A stretch of 11,035 nt of DNA from Deltaproteobacteria bacterium (GTDB lineage Bacteria > Desulfobacterota > Syntrophia > Syntrophales > UBA2210), in NCBI GenBank assembly GCA_016935935.1, contig JAFGPZ010000208.1:1-11035 (forward strand). The letters run 5' to 3'. The translations under genes were made by a program, and so were the position numbers. Below, piece after piece: positions 1 to 7,520 of the stretch. Below the pieces are notes generated by a model. That model saw only the letters and a list, made by a program, of their open reading frames with translations. It was not told where the DNA came from and made no database searches. Positions within the stretch are counted from its first letter, which is position 1. Each line of letters opens with the position of its first letter.

Positions 1-36
1 CCTCACACAGGTCTACTTCTTTTTGTAACAAAAATG

Positions 37-65
37 TGGACAATCATCCAAACATAAATTATATG
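37..65 (+). promoter_or_regulatory. Candidate sigma-70 promoter of the Lon-like protease unit
   Basis: A TGGACA box (37-42, 5 of 6 to the -35 consensus) lies 17 bp from TATATG (60-65, 4 of 6 to the -10 consensus). Transcription would start near 72 and leave a leader of about 47 nt before the ATG at 119. This is the best-spaced pair in the 118-bp upstream stretch, but AT-rich DNA yields such matches by chance and the previous gene is not visible. Confidence 0.35.
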
Positions 66-118
66 TTAGACAGTAACCGTTCCAAAGAGAAATATCCCAG
101 CAAAGTGGAGTATTAGTA

Positions 119-2593
119 ATGAAGATTACAAAGGGGTACAAAGAGGTTCCGCTGGAGAAGTTGAGGGTTACTATAGATCCAGCGTCTCTGGGTTTTGAAG
201 ACACTAACGGTTGTGAGTATTCCAACGTAATTATAGGTCAGGACCGGGCGATAAGAGCTATACAGATGGGACTTGATATAGAAAGCCCCGGCTACAACAT
301 ATATGCGGCAGGTATGACCGGCACAGGTAAAACGTCAACCATCGCCAGCCTGCTCAACCAGCTGGATCTGGAAAGGAAGATCCCCGATGACATCTGCTAT
401 GTGAACAATTTCAGGAATCCCGACATGCCCCGTGTAGTTACCTTGCCCCCGGGCATGGGGAATAAATTTCATAAGGATATGGATGATCTGGTTGTCCATC
501 TGAAAAAGCAGATACCTCATTTGTTTGAAAGCGAAGACTTCAAGAAGGAAACTGATCAGATAGTCAACAGGCATATGGCGACTCAGAAAGAAATGATCAG
601 AGAATTCAACGAAAAGGTTCAGAAAGAGGGGTTTCAACTGGTTCAATATCAAATAGGCAACTATACAAAACAGGATATCGCCCCTGTCTACGAGGAAAAG
701 CCTGTACCCATCGATCAGCTTGAGGCACTGGCAGAGCAGGATAAATTCGATAAGACAAAACTGGAGGAAATCAGATCAAAACTGAGCGACCTGAGGATTG
801 AGCTTGACGCCTTGATGAGAGAAACACGTAAAATCGAAAAAACTATCCGCAGGGAGATGGACGCGCTGGAACACAAGATGGGGCTCCCGCTTGTGAGTGG
901 AACGATATCAGACATACTCTTAAAATACGGGAGGTACAGTGAAAAAATAGGCATCTATCTCGATGAAGTGCAGGAAAACATACTTTCAAACCTGAAAACC
1001 TTCAATGACCAGACAGAGGAACAGGATCAGCAGCAGATGTCTGCATTCCCATTCATGGTGCCCCGGCAAAAACGCTTTCAAGAATTCAAGGTCAATGTAC
1101 TTGTGGATAATTCGAAAACAAAGAATGCACCCGTTATAATTGAAACGGCACCGACATACAAAAATCTCTTCGGCACCATTGAAAGAGAAGTTGACCGATC
1201 CGGATTCTGGAAAACGGACTTCACCAATATAAAGTCGGGGTCTCTCCTGAGAGCCAATGGCGGTTATATAGTCTTTAATGCACTGGAATCGTTAATAGAA
1301 CCTGGAGTGTGGCATTTCCTTAAGCGGACGCTAAAGCACAGGCTCATTAATATGCAACCCTATGACCCTTTCAGCATGGTATCGACAGCAATGAAACCGG
1401 AACCGATCCCCATAGATGTCAAGGTCATTATGATTGGAGATAATCATCTCTACCATCTCCTCTACAATCTGGAGGAGGATTTCAAAAAAATATTCAAAAC
1501 AAAAGCTCAGTTTGACACAGAAATGCCCAATGATAGCAGCCGTATCTATGACTACACGTGCTTCTTAAAAAAGATTATCGATGATGAAGGGCTGCTTCCC
1601 TGTGACAAGACAGCGGCAGCTAGTGTGGTAGAATTCAGTATACGCCTGTCGGGAAAACAGAAAAAACTATCAACCAGATTCAGCGATGTTGCCGATTTGC
1701 TAAGAGAGGCAAATTACTGGGCTAAAAAGGACGGCGCTGACATTGTAAAGGCCCGTCATATCGATAAGGCATATGACGAAAAGGTAACCCGAGTCAACAT
1801 TATCGAGGAAAAGATTCAGGAAATGATCGAAGAGGGAACCATAATGATCGAGACTGCTGGATCGGTCTGCGGACAGGTAAACGGTCTTTCGGTATATGAT
1901 ATAGGAGATTACTCATTTGGAAAGCCCTCCAAGATAACGGCAGAAACGTCAATGGGAAGAGCCGGCATCATAAACATAGAGAGAGAGGCAAAACTCTCAG
2001 GGAAGACACACGATAAGGGGGTATTAATACTCGAGGGGTATTTCAGAAGGAAGTATGCCCAGAATAAACCTCTCACTATGAGCGCCAGTATCTGTTTTGA
2101 GCAGTCTTATGGAGGGGTGGATGGAGACAGCGCCTCGTCAACGGAGATCTATGCCATACTGTCGAGCCTCGCAGGCGTTCCAATCAGACAGGATATAGCT
2201 GTCACCGGTTCTGTTAACCAGAAGGGGGAAATCCAGCCTATCGGGGGAGTCAACCAGAAGATCGAGGGATTTTATGATGTATGTAAGGCAAAGGGGCTTA
2301 CCGGTAAACAGGGAGTAATTATCCCGGCACTTAATGTCTCCGATCTCATGCTGAGGAGGGATCTGGTAGATGCCGTATCCGAAGGAAACTTTCATGTATA
2401 CCCGGTGAAAACTATCGATGAAGGTATTGAAATACTGACGGGACTTGAGACAGGGAAACTCGATGATCAGGGAAATTATCCCAAGGGAACGTTAAACTTT
2501 TTAGTCGATGAAAAATTGACATTGCTGGCTAAGGGCCTTAAGAACTTTGGGGAAGAAGATAGAATAGAAGAAAAAAAATCTGATAACGAATAA
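119..2593 (+). CDS. Lon-family AAA+ protease (LonB-like, AAA_32 type)
   Basis: An 824-residue ATP-dependent serine protease of the Lon-like group that lacks the classical Lon N-terminal substrate domain; predicted cytoplasmic because no signal or membrane segment is seen. The Walker A motif GMTGTGKT lies at residues 65-72. A large insertion follows (about 110-330) with charged coiled-coil sequence around 200-255. The second half of the ATPase contains RANGGYIVFNALE (378-390) and a sensor-2-like segment LSTRFSDVADLLREA (517-531). The Lon peptidase domain (about 565-780) has DGDSAS with the probable nucleophile Ser671 and Lys714 in VNQKIEGF. Their 43-residue spacing equals that of the E. coli Lon Ser679/Lys722 dyad. 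GGAG at 107-110, 8 nt before the ATG, supports this start. The C-terminal tail is short and charged. A lipoprotein gene follows after 16 bp, probably cotranscribed. Substrates cannot be predicted. Family assignment is confident. Confidence 0.93.
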   Translation: MKITKGYKEVPLEKLRVTIDPASLGFEDTNGCEYSNVIIGQDRAIRAIQMGLDIESPGYNIYAAGMTGTGKTSTIASLLNQLDLERKIPDDICYVNNFRNPDMPRVVTLPPGMGNKFHKDMDDLVVHLKKQIPHLFESEDFKKETDQIVNRHMATQKEMIREFNEKVQKEGFQLVQYQIGNYTKQDIAPVYEEKPVPIDQLEALAEQDKFDKTKLEEIRSKLSDLRIELDALMRETRKIEKTIRREMDALEHKMGLPLVSGTISDILLKYGRYSEKIGIYLDEVQENILSNLKTFNDQTEEQDQQQMSAFPFMVPRQKRFQEFKVNVLVDNSKTKNAPVIIETAPTYKNLFGTIEREVDRSGFWKTDFTNIKSGSLLRANGGYIVFNALESLIEPGVWHFLKRTLKHRLINMQPYDPFSMVSTAMKPEPIPIDVKVIMIGDNHLYHLLYNLEEDFKKIFKTKAQFDTEMPNDSSRIYDYTCFLKKIIDDEGLLPCDKTAAASVVEFSIRLSGKQKKLSTRFSDVADLLREANYWAKKDGADIVKARHIDKAYDEKVTRVNIIEEKIQEMIEEGTIMIETAGSVCGQVNGLSVYDIGDYSFGKPSKITAETSMGRAGIINIEREAKLSGKTHDKGVLILEGYFRRKYAQNKPLTMSASICFEQSYGGVDGDSASSTEIYAILSSLAGVPIRQDIAVTGSVNQKGEIQPIGGVNQKIEGFYDVCKAKGLTGKQGVIIPALNVSDLMLRRDLVDAVSEGNFHVYPVKTIDEGIEILTGLETGKLDDQGNYPKGTLNFLVDEKLTLLAKGLKNFGEEDRIEEKKSDNE

Positions 2594-2600
2594 TATAATT

Positions 2601-2606
2601 AAGGAG
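2601..2606 (+). promoter_or_regulatory. Shine-Dalgarno site before a triple ATG
   Basis: AAGGAG sits in the 16-bp gap after the protease stop and is followed by three consecutive ATG codons at 2610, 2613 and 2616. The gaps to them are 3, 6 and 9 nt. The second or third ATG has the more usual spacing, so the protein may be one or two residues shorter than the longest reading. Confidence 0.7.
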
Positions 2607-2609
2607 TAT

Positions 2610-3017
2610 ATGATGATGCAGAAAAAAAAATGCCAGATATTGTTTTTGATTACATGTCTCTTTCTATTATCGGGCTGTGGCGTTATGGCTGTAGGTGGCG
2701 CGGCAGTCACTGGCGGAACCGGAACATTCTTTTATATAAACGGGAACCTTAAAAGCGACTACCACTATCCCTTTGAAACAGTCTGGAATGCCTGCGAAAA
2801 AACCGTTGCCTATATGAACGCAGTCGATGTAATTCCCGTCAAGGAAATAAGCAAAGGTACCATTGATGCAGTGATAGAAGGGGAAAAGGTTGGAATATCG
2901 GTAATATACAAGGCAAAGAATTTGACGACGGTATCGATCAGGGTCGGTTTATTAGGAGACAAGCTTGCATCACAACGCCTTCACGACAAGGTAGCAGACT
3001 ATATCATAAATAAATAA
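2610..3017 (+). CDS. DUF3568-type outer-membrane lipoprotein
   Basis: A small lipoprotein of 135 residues. It has a positively charged start (three Met, Gln, three Lys), a hydrophobic stretch (residues 9-20) and the lipobox LLSGC with the acylated cysteine at residue 23. Residue +2 after Cys is Gly rather than Asp, so by the usual Lol rule the protein should go to the outer membrane. The mature part opens with a Gly/Ala-rich stretch (GVMAVGGAAVTGG), then YxNGxL and a segment starting YPFETVWNACEK, then a short alpha/beta region. This matches the DUF3568 lipoproteins common in deltaproteobacteria, whose function is unknown. It lies 16 bp after the protease gene and probably shares its mRNA. 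No link between the two products is established. The start may be the second or third of three tandem ATGs. Confidence 0.82.
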   Translation: MMMQKKKCQILFLITCLFLLSGCGVMAVGGAAVTGGTGTFFYINGNLKSDYHYPFETVWNACEKTVAYMNAVDVIPVKEISKGTIDAVIEGEKVGISVIYKAKNLTTVSIRVGLLGDKLASQRLHDKVADYIINK

Positions 3018-3028
3018 ACTGGATCTAT

Positions 3029-3050
3029 CCGGCACTTCGTTAATGCCCGG
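3029..3050. terminator. Candidate bidirectional terminator hairpin
   Basis: CCGGCA (3029-3034) can pair with TGCC-C-GG (3044-3050, one bulged C) around a 9-nt loop. It sits 12 bp after the lipoprotein stop and between convergent genes. On the plus strand it is followed by AAAGGTTGTTTG and on the minus strand by an ATAG...TTTATTTATT tract. Neither has a clean run of T, so it is a weak intrinsic terminator at best. Position supports the call more than sequence. Confidence 0.4.
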
Positions 3051-3119
3051 AAAGGTTGTTTGCTATTCCAGAGCCTGATAAAATTCGTTCACATGAAAGG
3101 AGGAAAGCGCAACAGTGCA

Positions 3120-4490
3120 TTACTCCCCCTTTATCTCATCAAGACCGAAACTCTTGATCTTCTTGTGTAGATTGCTCCTTTCCAACCCTATTGAGTCGGC
3201 AGTCTTCGTAATGTTCCAATCATATTCTGCGAGCTTTTTGAGAATATATTTCTTTTCAAACTCTCGCCGCGCTTCCTTCAGGGAATCGGCGGGATGAAAA
3301 ATCATGTCGAGATGATTCAATTTCTTGTTCTCACTTATCAGGGGAGGAATATCCCGGGCGTCGATTACGTCGGCGGCTGTCATGATGATAAGACGTTCAA
3401 CTATGTTTTTAAGCTCTCTCACATTGCCAGGCCAGTCGTGCGCCATCAGTATCTCAAGCGCCTCATCGGTAATCGTCTTCTGCTTGCCTTCCTCTTCCAG
3501 GGAAAATTCCCTGATAAAATGGCCAGTCAACAGGGGAATATCCTCTTTTCTCTCCCTCAACGGAGGAACAATAAGGGGGATCACATGCAGACGATAATAG
3601 AGGTCCTGCCTGAATCGTCCTTCCTCCATTTCCCTTTCAAGATCCTTGTTTGTCGCTGCGAGAACACGTACGTCCGTTTCTATTATTTTTGTCCCCCCCA
3701 CACGTTCGAATTTCTTCTCCTGAAGGATTCTGAGAATTTTGGCTTGAGCGTTAAGACTCATATCGGCAACTTCGTCGAGAAAGATGATGCCCCTGTTGGC
3801 AAGATCGAACTTCCCCCTCTTTTTCCCGGTGGCACCAGTGAAAGCCCCCTTTTCATGGCCGAATAGTTCGCTTTCAATTAATTCTTCCGGTATGGCGGCA
3901 CAATTCACTTCAATGAAGGGGTTGCCGGCCCTGCGGCTCTGTTTGTGTATTGATCTGGCCACCAATTCTTTTCCTGTACCGTTTTCACCCATAATTAATA
4001 TCCATGCGTTCGTAGGAGCAATGATCTGGATCATCTCCCTCAATTCCTCAACCACTCTGCTCTTACCCTGTAACTCATCAAAGTGTCTGTCTTTGTCTCT
4101 CAGGAGTCTGTTTTCCTCTTCAAGCCTTACAACATCCAAAGCGCGATTCACGACGATTATAACCTTGTCCAGAGACAGAGGTTTTTCGATGAAATCGAAG
4201 GCCCCAAGTTTTGTCGCCCTCACTGCAGATTCAACCGTTCCATGTCCCGATATCATAATAACCTGTGTGCGGGGGTGGCTTGCCTTGATCCTCTGCAGAG
4301 TTTCAATACCGTCAATCCCATTAAGCCATATATCCAACAACACAAGATCGGGGAGTTCTTCCTCTATGATCCTGAGAGATTCTTCTCCACTGGATGCCGT
4401 CAAGACATCATGTCCCTCATCTGATAAAACTCCCTTCAGCGACTGGCGAATACTTGCCTCATCATCTACTACAAGTATGGTTTTATTCAT
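3120..4490 (-). CDS. ntrX: NtrX-like sigma-54-dependent response regulator
   Basis: A 456-residue transcription activator in the NtrC/NtrX style. The N-terminal receiver domain (about 1-120) has the acidic pair D9/D10, the phospho-acceptor D53, S81 and K103. The central AAA+ domain (about 138-375) has Walker A GENGTGKE (168-175), the sigma-54 contact loop GAFTGA (215-220), Walker B IIFLDE (235-240), the arginine-finger region GRFRQDLYYR (291-300) and WPGNVREL (353-360). A Fis-type helix-turn-helix ends the protein (about 425-448). All key residues are present, so it should be phosphorylated by its kinase, oligomerise and open promoters bound by sigma-54 RNA polymerase. It lies 9 bp after ntrY, and its ribosome site overlaps the ntrY stop codon. 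NtrX rather than NtrC is chosen because of the NtrY-type partner. Target genes cannot be read from this window. Confidence 0.93.
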   Translation of the reverse strand: MNKTILVVDDEASIRQSLKGVLSDEGHDVLTASSGEESLRIIEEELPDLVLLDIWLNGIDGIETLQRIKASHPRTQVIMISGHGTVESAVRATKLGAFDFIEKPLSLDKVIIVVNRALDVVRLEEENRLLRDKDRHFDELQGKSRVVEELREMIQIIAPTNAWILIMGENGTGKELVARSIHKQSRRAGNPFIEVNCAAIPEELIESELFGHEKGAFTGATGKKRGKFDLANRGIIFLDEVADMSLNAQAKILRILQEKKFERVGGTKIIETDVRVLAATNKDLEREMEEGRFRQDLYYRLHVIPLIVPPLRERKEDIPLLTGHFIREFSLEEEGKQKTITDEALEILMAHDWPGNVRELKNIVERLIIMTAADVIDARDIPPLISENKKLNHLDMIFHPADSLKEARREFEKKYILKKLAEYDWNITKTADSIGLERSNLHKKIKSFGLDEIKGE

Positions 4491-4493
4491 AAT

Positions 4494-4501
4494 CTCATCC
4501 T
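4494..4501 (-). promoter_or_regulatory. ntrX Shine-Dalgarno site overlapping the ntrY stop
   Basis: On the minus strand AGGATGAG overlaps the ntrY TAG stop (4502-4500). Its AGGA core lies 7 nt before the ntrX ATG at 4490. This geometry suggests translational coupling of kinase and regulator and supports the chosen ntrX start. Confidence 0.7.
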
Positions 4502-6695
4502 ACGTAAGAGGCAATTCAAAGGATACTATCGTGCCTTTTGGAACATTATCCTTAATACTGACAGAACCATTATGGTCCGATATTATGGAATTTACAATTG
4601 CCAACCCGAGACCGGTTCCCGATTTTTTCGTTGAAAAATATGGTTCAAACAGTCTCATCTTATCCCCTGGCGCGATTCCAGGACCGTTGTCCTTTACTTC
4701 TACTAAGATTTTATTAAGCGATTTATCTGAGTCGGCTGTGATATCAATCTTGCCTTCCCGGCCGTCTTCCAGAATTGCGTAGGACGCATTATCCAAAAGA
4801 TTTACCATAACCCGCCTTATCTGTTCTGCATCAATGCTTACAGTAGGCAAGTCCTCCTCTTTTCTGAAACTGTAAGTTATGCCCTTGTGGGCATCCTGAA
4901 AAAGTATGATCGAATCTTCAATGACCGCATTCAGGTCACAGGGTACAAGTTTAGCAACGGGCATCCGGGCAAATTGAGAAAACTCATCCACCAGATTTTT
5001 CATGATATCCACCTGGTTTATTATTGTCCCCGTACATTCCAGAAAGACATCTTTATCACCGCCTTCTATCTTACTGCCATATCTTCGCTGCAGCCTTTCC
5101 GCACAAAGCCTGACGGGCGTGAGGGGATTCTTTATCTCGTGGGCTATCCTCCTTGCAACCTCCCTCCAGGCGGCCACTCTCTCCGTTTTCTTAAGTTCGG
5201 TTATATCCTCGAAAACAACTACAATACCTATATAATTATTATGCTCGTCTTTCAACATAGCCACCGACACTAATATTGTAAACATTTTATCTTTCAGTGT
5301 CAGATGTACCTGTTTTACTTTAAAATCGTCACCGCTTTCTTTCAGTTCTTTGAGAAACTCATTAACCAGTTCCACATGCTCAGGTTTCATTACTTCTTCA
5401 TACCGCTTATTCAGGATATCGTCGGTCTTTACACCCAGTAATCTTTCTGCGGCGCTGTTTATTGTCGTTATTGCGCCGTCTTGATCTGTGGAAAGAACTC
5501 CTGCGGATACATTCCGCAAAACCGTAGCCATATATTGCCGCCTCTGTTCGAGATCCACGTTCGCTCTTTTCAAATCCTCGTTTCTCTCCTTGAGGTCTTT
5601 CGTCATCTTATTGAAAGAGTCTACCAGAATCCCTGTCTCGTCCTCTGATAAAACATCGATATGGTGGTCAAGATCGCCAAGAGACACTCGCTTTGTTGCC
5701 TCTGCCAGGTCTTGAATTGGTCCCGTAATTCCTCGAGCAAGGAAAAGACCGAACCAGGTAGCCGAAAACACAATAAAAAGAGTGACTATAGAGAGCATGA
5801 CTATATAGCTGATCTTTATGGGACCCTTCAGTAAGCTGAGTTGCTTATATTCTTCGGCGCTTCTTGATATGATAGACATTTTATCCTTCATGGTCTTGTT
5901 AATATAATGTCCTACCACAACGGTTCCAATTATTTCTCTGGGTTTGAAATCTGAGTATAGGGGGACTATTCCGCTAACCAGTTCGCCCGTACCCGCAGCT
6001 ATTACCGCCGAGAGCGCCTTTCCGGTAAAAACGTCTTCTCGAACCTTCGGGGAAAGTTCAAGAGACGCAATGTCAGGATTGTCCGGATCTTCAAGAAATA
6101 TTCGTTCCTTTCTGTTTTCAAGAGACACTGTGATAGACCCCAGATTTAAATCTTTCTGTCGCTCGGCCAGTAGCGTCTTGAGAGTATCCTCCTCCTTCTT
6201 ATCGTATAATTTGTTGTCCGTTACCGCGGAAGCAAGCTGCTCTGCATGATATATGGTACTGTCTGCTATCTTTTGATAATAATCCTGGGCAACTTCAAGG
6301 GACAAGTTTAGTGCGGCACCCATCTTAATATTAAACCAGTTCTCTATGCTGTTGGAAAGAAACTGGATGGACACAAAAAAGAGTACAACTGTAGGGATTA
6401 AAGACAGACTGACAAAGGCGGTAACGAGTTTGGTTCGCAATTTCGAACCCATTATGCCCCTTCTTCTCTCGAATACAAGTTTTACGAGATTACGGACAAT
6501 CAAAAATATAAGAAGAATAATGAGGATAAAATTTATATTGATCAGGCCAAAGATCAGAACTTCACTGGAGATAGGCAGGAGAAGTTCCATACTCGACAGA
6601 TGGCTCTCCACATAGGTCATAACAATTATAAGGGCAATCGTTATAATTATTATGATACGTTCCCGTCTTCGCCTTCTCGACTCTTTTGTATCCAT
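4500..6695 (-). CDS. ntrY: NtrY-like membrane sensor histidine kinase
   Basis: A sensor kinase of 731 residues from the ATG at 6695. After an Arg-rich start come hydrophobic segments at about 14-29, 45-69 and 90-111, a sensor region of about 180 residues exposed outside the inner membrane, and a fourth membrane segment at about 293-318. A HAMP linker (320-373), a coiled stretch and a PAS domain (about 385-500) follow. The H-box RRIAHEIKNPLTPVRL carries the phospho-accepting His519. The ATPase domain has NLLDNA, DNGPGI (669-674), FEPYFST and GTGLGLAI (693-700). This is the classic NtrY architecture, and ntrX follows after 9 bp. An in-frame TTG at 6725 would add 10 residues. I prefer the ATG because AAGAGA lies 5 nt upstream of it, while the TTG has no ribosome site and lies beside the repeat element. 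The signal sensed is unknown. Confidence 0.92.
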   Translation of the reverse strand: MDTKESRRRRRERIIIIITIALIIVMTYVESHLSSMELLLPISSEVLIFGLININFILIILLIFLIVRNLVKLVFERRRGIMGSKLRTKLVTAFVSLSLIPTVVLFFVSIQFLSNSIENWFNIKMGAALNLSLEVAQDYYQKIADSTIYHAEQLASAVTDNKLYDKKEEDTLKTLLAERQKDLNLGSITVSLENRKERIFLEDPDNPDIASLELSPKVREDVFTGKALSAVIAAGTGELVSGIVPLYSDFKPREIIGTVVVGHYINKTMKDKMSIISRSAEEYKQLSLLKGPIKISYIVMLSIVTLFIVFSATWFGLFLARGITGPIQDLAEATKRVSLGDLDHHIDVLSEDETGILVDSFNKMTKDLKERNEDLKRANVDLEQRRQYMATVLRNVSAGVLSTDQDGAITTINSAAERLLGVKTDDILNKRYEEVMKPEHVELVNEFLKELKESGDDFKVKQVHLTLKDKMFTILVSVAMLKDEHNNYIGIVVVFEDITELKKTERVAAWREVARRIAHEIKNPLTPVRLCAERLQRRYGSKIEGGDKDVFLECTGTIINQVDIMKNLVDEFSQFARMPVAKLVPCDLNAVIEDSIILFQDAHKGITYSFRKEEDLPTVSIDAEQIRRVMVNLLDNASYAILEDGREGKIDITADSDKSLNKILVEVKDNGPGIAPGDKMRLFEPYFSTKKSGTGLGLAIVNSIISDHNGSVSIKDNVPKGTIVSFELPLT

Positions 6696-6736
6696 TATCG
6701 TCTCTTGCTCGTTGTTTACTGCCAACAGTATCTGCC

Positions 6737-6782
6737 GGGGCTCATAAAAGCAATTTCTAACTTACTAGCCCCCATAAAGGGG
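6737..6782 (-). promoter_or_regulatory. Two mutually exclusive G/C hairpins in the ntrY leader
   Basis: GGGGCT (6737-6742) can pair with AGCCCC (6767-6772), enclosing one copy of the 16-bp repeat. Alternatively CCCC (6770-6773) pairs with GGGG (6779-6782) around ATAAA. Both use the same C run, so only one can form. In ntrY mRNA the small hairpin is made first and the long one forms just before the start region. This resembles an attenuator or translation switch, but no function is shown. Confidence 0.4.
6752..6767. repeat. 16-bp direct repeat, copy proximal to ntrY
   Basis: AATTTCTAACTTACTA here is identical to 6829-6844, with starts 77 bp apart. The pair brackets the hairpin at 6797-6834. 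Confidence 0.85.
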
Positions 6783-6796
6783 ATAAGTGCGTTAAC

Positions 6797-6834
6797 GAAA
6801 TTATTCCCCGCTGAAAAGCGCGGAAAATAATTTC
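6797..6834. repeat. Strong imperfect palindrome between the DUF4390 gene and ntrY
   Basis: GAAATTATT (6797-6805) is fully complementary to AATAATTTC (6826-6834). Inside it, CC pairs with GG, one C/C mismatch follows, then CGCT pairs with AGCG around GAAA. That gives 15 base pairs with a two-base bulge. The right arm runs into the second copy of the 16-bp repeat. There is no T run after it on the ntrY mRNA strand, so it looks more like an intergenic repeat or mRNA-stabilising stem than an intrinsic terminator. Confidence 0.65.
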
Positions 6835-6844
6835 TAACTTACTA
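6829..6844. repeat. 16-bp direct repeat, copy overlapping the DUF4390 stop codon
   Basis: Identical to 6752-6767. Read on the minus strand it begins with the TAG stop of the DUF4390 gene (6844-6842), so the repeat or insertion boundary coincides with the gene's last codon. Confidence 0.85.
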
Positions 6845-7411
6845 ATAAATAAAGTCCTGCCGATACCAGTCCGTTTCAAAATCCCAGAGAGAAAGAAAGA
6901 AAAAAACATATTCAAGATGCAACGGTAAACGTACCTTATCCAGCTTTGCTTTCACCCTGACATAATATCTCTTATTCCTGATAAGCTGTTTTAAGGGGAC
7001 AACGGCAAATCCGTTCACCTCGGAAATTGCAGTCTCTGCCTTTGGCAGATATGAAAACTGTTCCGGTTTCCTTCCCTCTTCTGTATAGGTAACATAAAAA
7101 ATCTTTTTGATATTATCGTATTTGATTGTATGTTTGATCTCTGATGATGATATCAGCTTATCGAAGTTACGCTTCTGCTCTTCATGAAGTTCAACGATGA
7201 AGGTAAAGGTGGTTGGAATTCCGGCGAGTATTGCCTCCTGCATTTTGCTTGTAAAGCAATTCTTAACCCTGAAATAGATTAGTACATTGTCAGAAACACC
7301 AGTTATCAGGAAATCACTTATCTTGGCTTCTATGCCGAATGTTTTGACAGGGAAGAAAAACAACAAGAATGAATCAAGAAACAAGACGAATAACAAGATC
7401 TTTTTATGCAT
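6842..7411 (-). CDS. DUF4390 exported protein upstream of ntrYX
   Basis: A 189-residue protein of unknown function. It has an N-terminal signal sequence (MHKK, then a long Leu/Phe stretch to about residue 20, with likely cleavage near 25-29), so it should be periplasmic or membrane-tethered. The rest is a beta-rich domain with AGIPTTFTF (63-71), an FAVVPL segment (135-140) and the C-terminal SLWDFETDWYRQD (174-186). These match my memory of DUF4390, a family often found beside NtrY/NtrX in deltaproteobacteria. The ATG at 7411 is chosen because AGGGA lies 9 nt upstream of it and the signal peptide begins cleanly there. A GTG at 7441 would add ten residues with no clear ribosome site. The stop codon lies inside a 16-bp repeat. 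A role as ligand-binding or accessory partner of NtrY is a guess from context. Confidence 0.78.
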   Translation of the reverse strand: MHKKILLFVLFLDSFLLFFFPVKTFGIEAKISDFLITGVSDNVLIYFRVKNCFTSKMQEAILAGIPTTFTFIVELHEEQKRNFDKLISSSEIKHTIKYDNIKKIFYVTYTEEGRKPEQFSYLPKAETAISEVNGFAVVPLKQLIRNKRYYVRVKAKLDKVRLPLHLEYVFFFLSLWDFETDWYRQDFIY

Positions 7412-7479
7412 GCAATAATTCCCTGTAGATATTTTATGCACCCGGTATCATTCGTATAAATCAATAAAATTATTATTTA

Positions 7480-7520
7480 TTATTCACTCACTGCCCCTAA
7501 GCCGAAGGGAATGCATTCGG
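7480..7520. repeat. REP-like palindromic stretch downstream of lpxC
   Basis: This stretch holds CCGAA (7502-7506) and TTCGG (7516-7520), able to form a 5-bp stem, overlapping the perfect 10-bp palindrome GAATGCATTC (7509-7518). The flanking CTCACTGCCCCTAAGCCGAAGGGAATGC resembles, from memory, the CTGAGC...CGAAGGG intergenic repeats dispersed in many environmental bacterial genomes. Only one copy is seen here, so repeat status is inferred. Confidence 0.35.

Noticed and set aside
13..225. A 70-codon minus-strand frame overlapping the protease start
   Set aside because: It is antisense to the protease N-terminus and leader, and its sequence looks random.
3294..3866. A 190-codon plus-strand open frame antisense to ntrX
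   Set aside because: It mirrors the conserved AAA+ domain of NtrX, has no ribosome site and resembles no family.
3784..4782. A 332-codon plus-strand open frame spanning the ntrX-ntrY junction
   Set aside because: It is wholly antisense to two well-supported genes, Ser/Leu/Ile-rich with no domain, and crosses a gene boundary. It is a codon-bias shadow.
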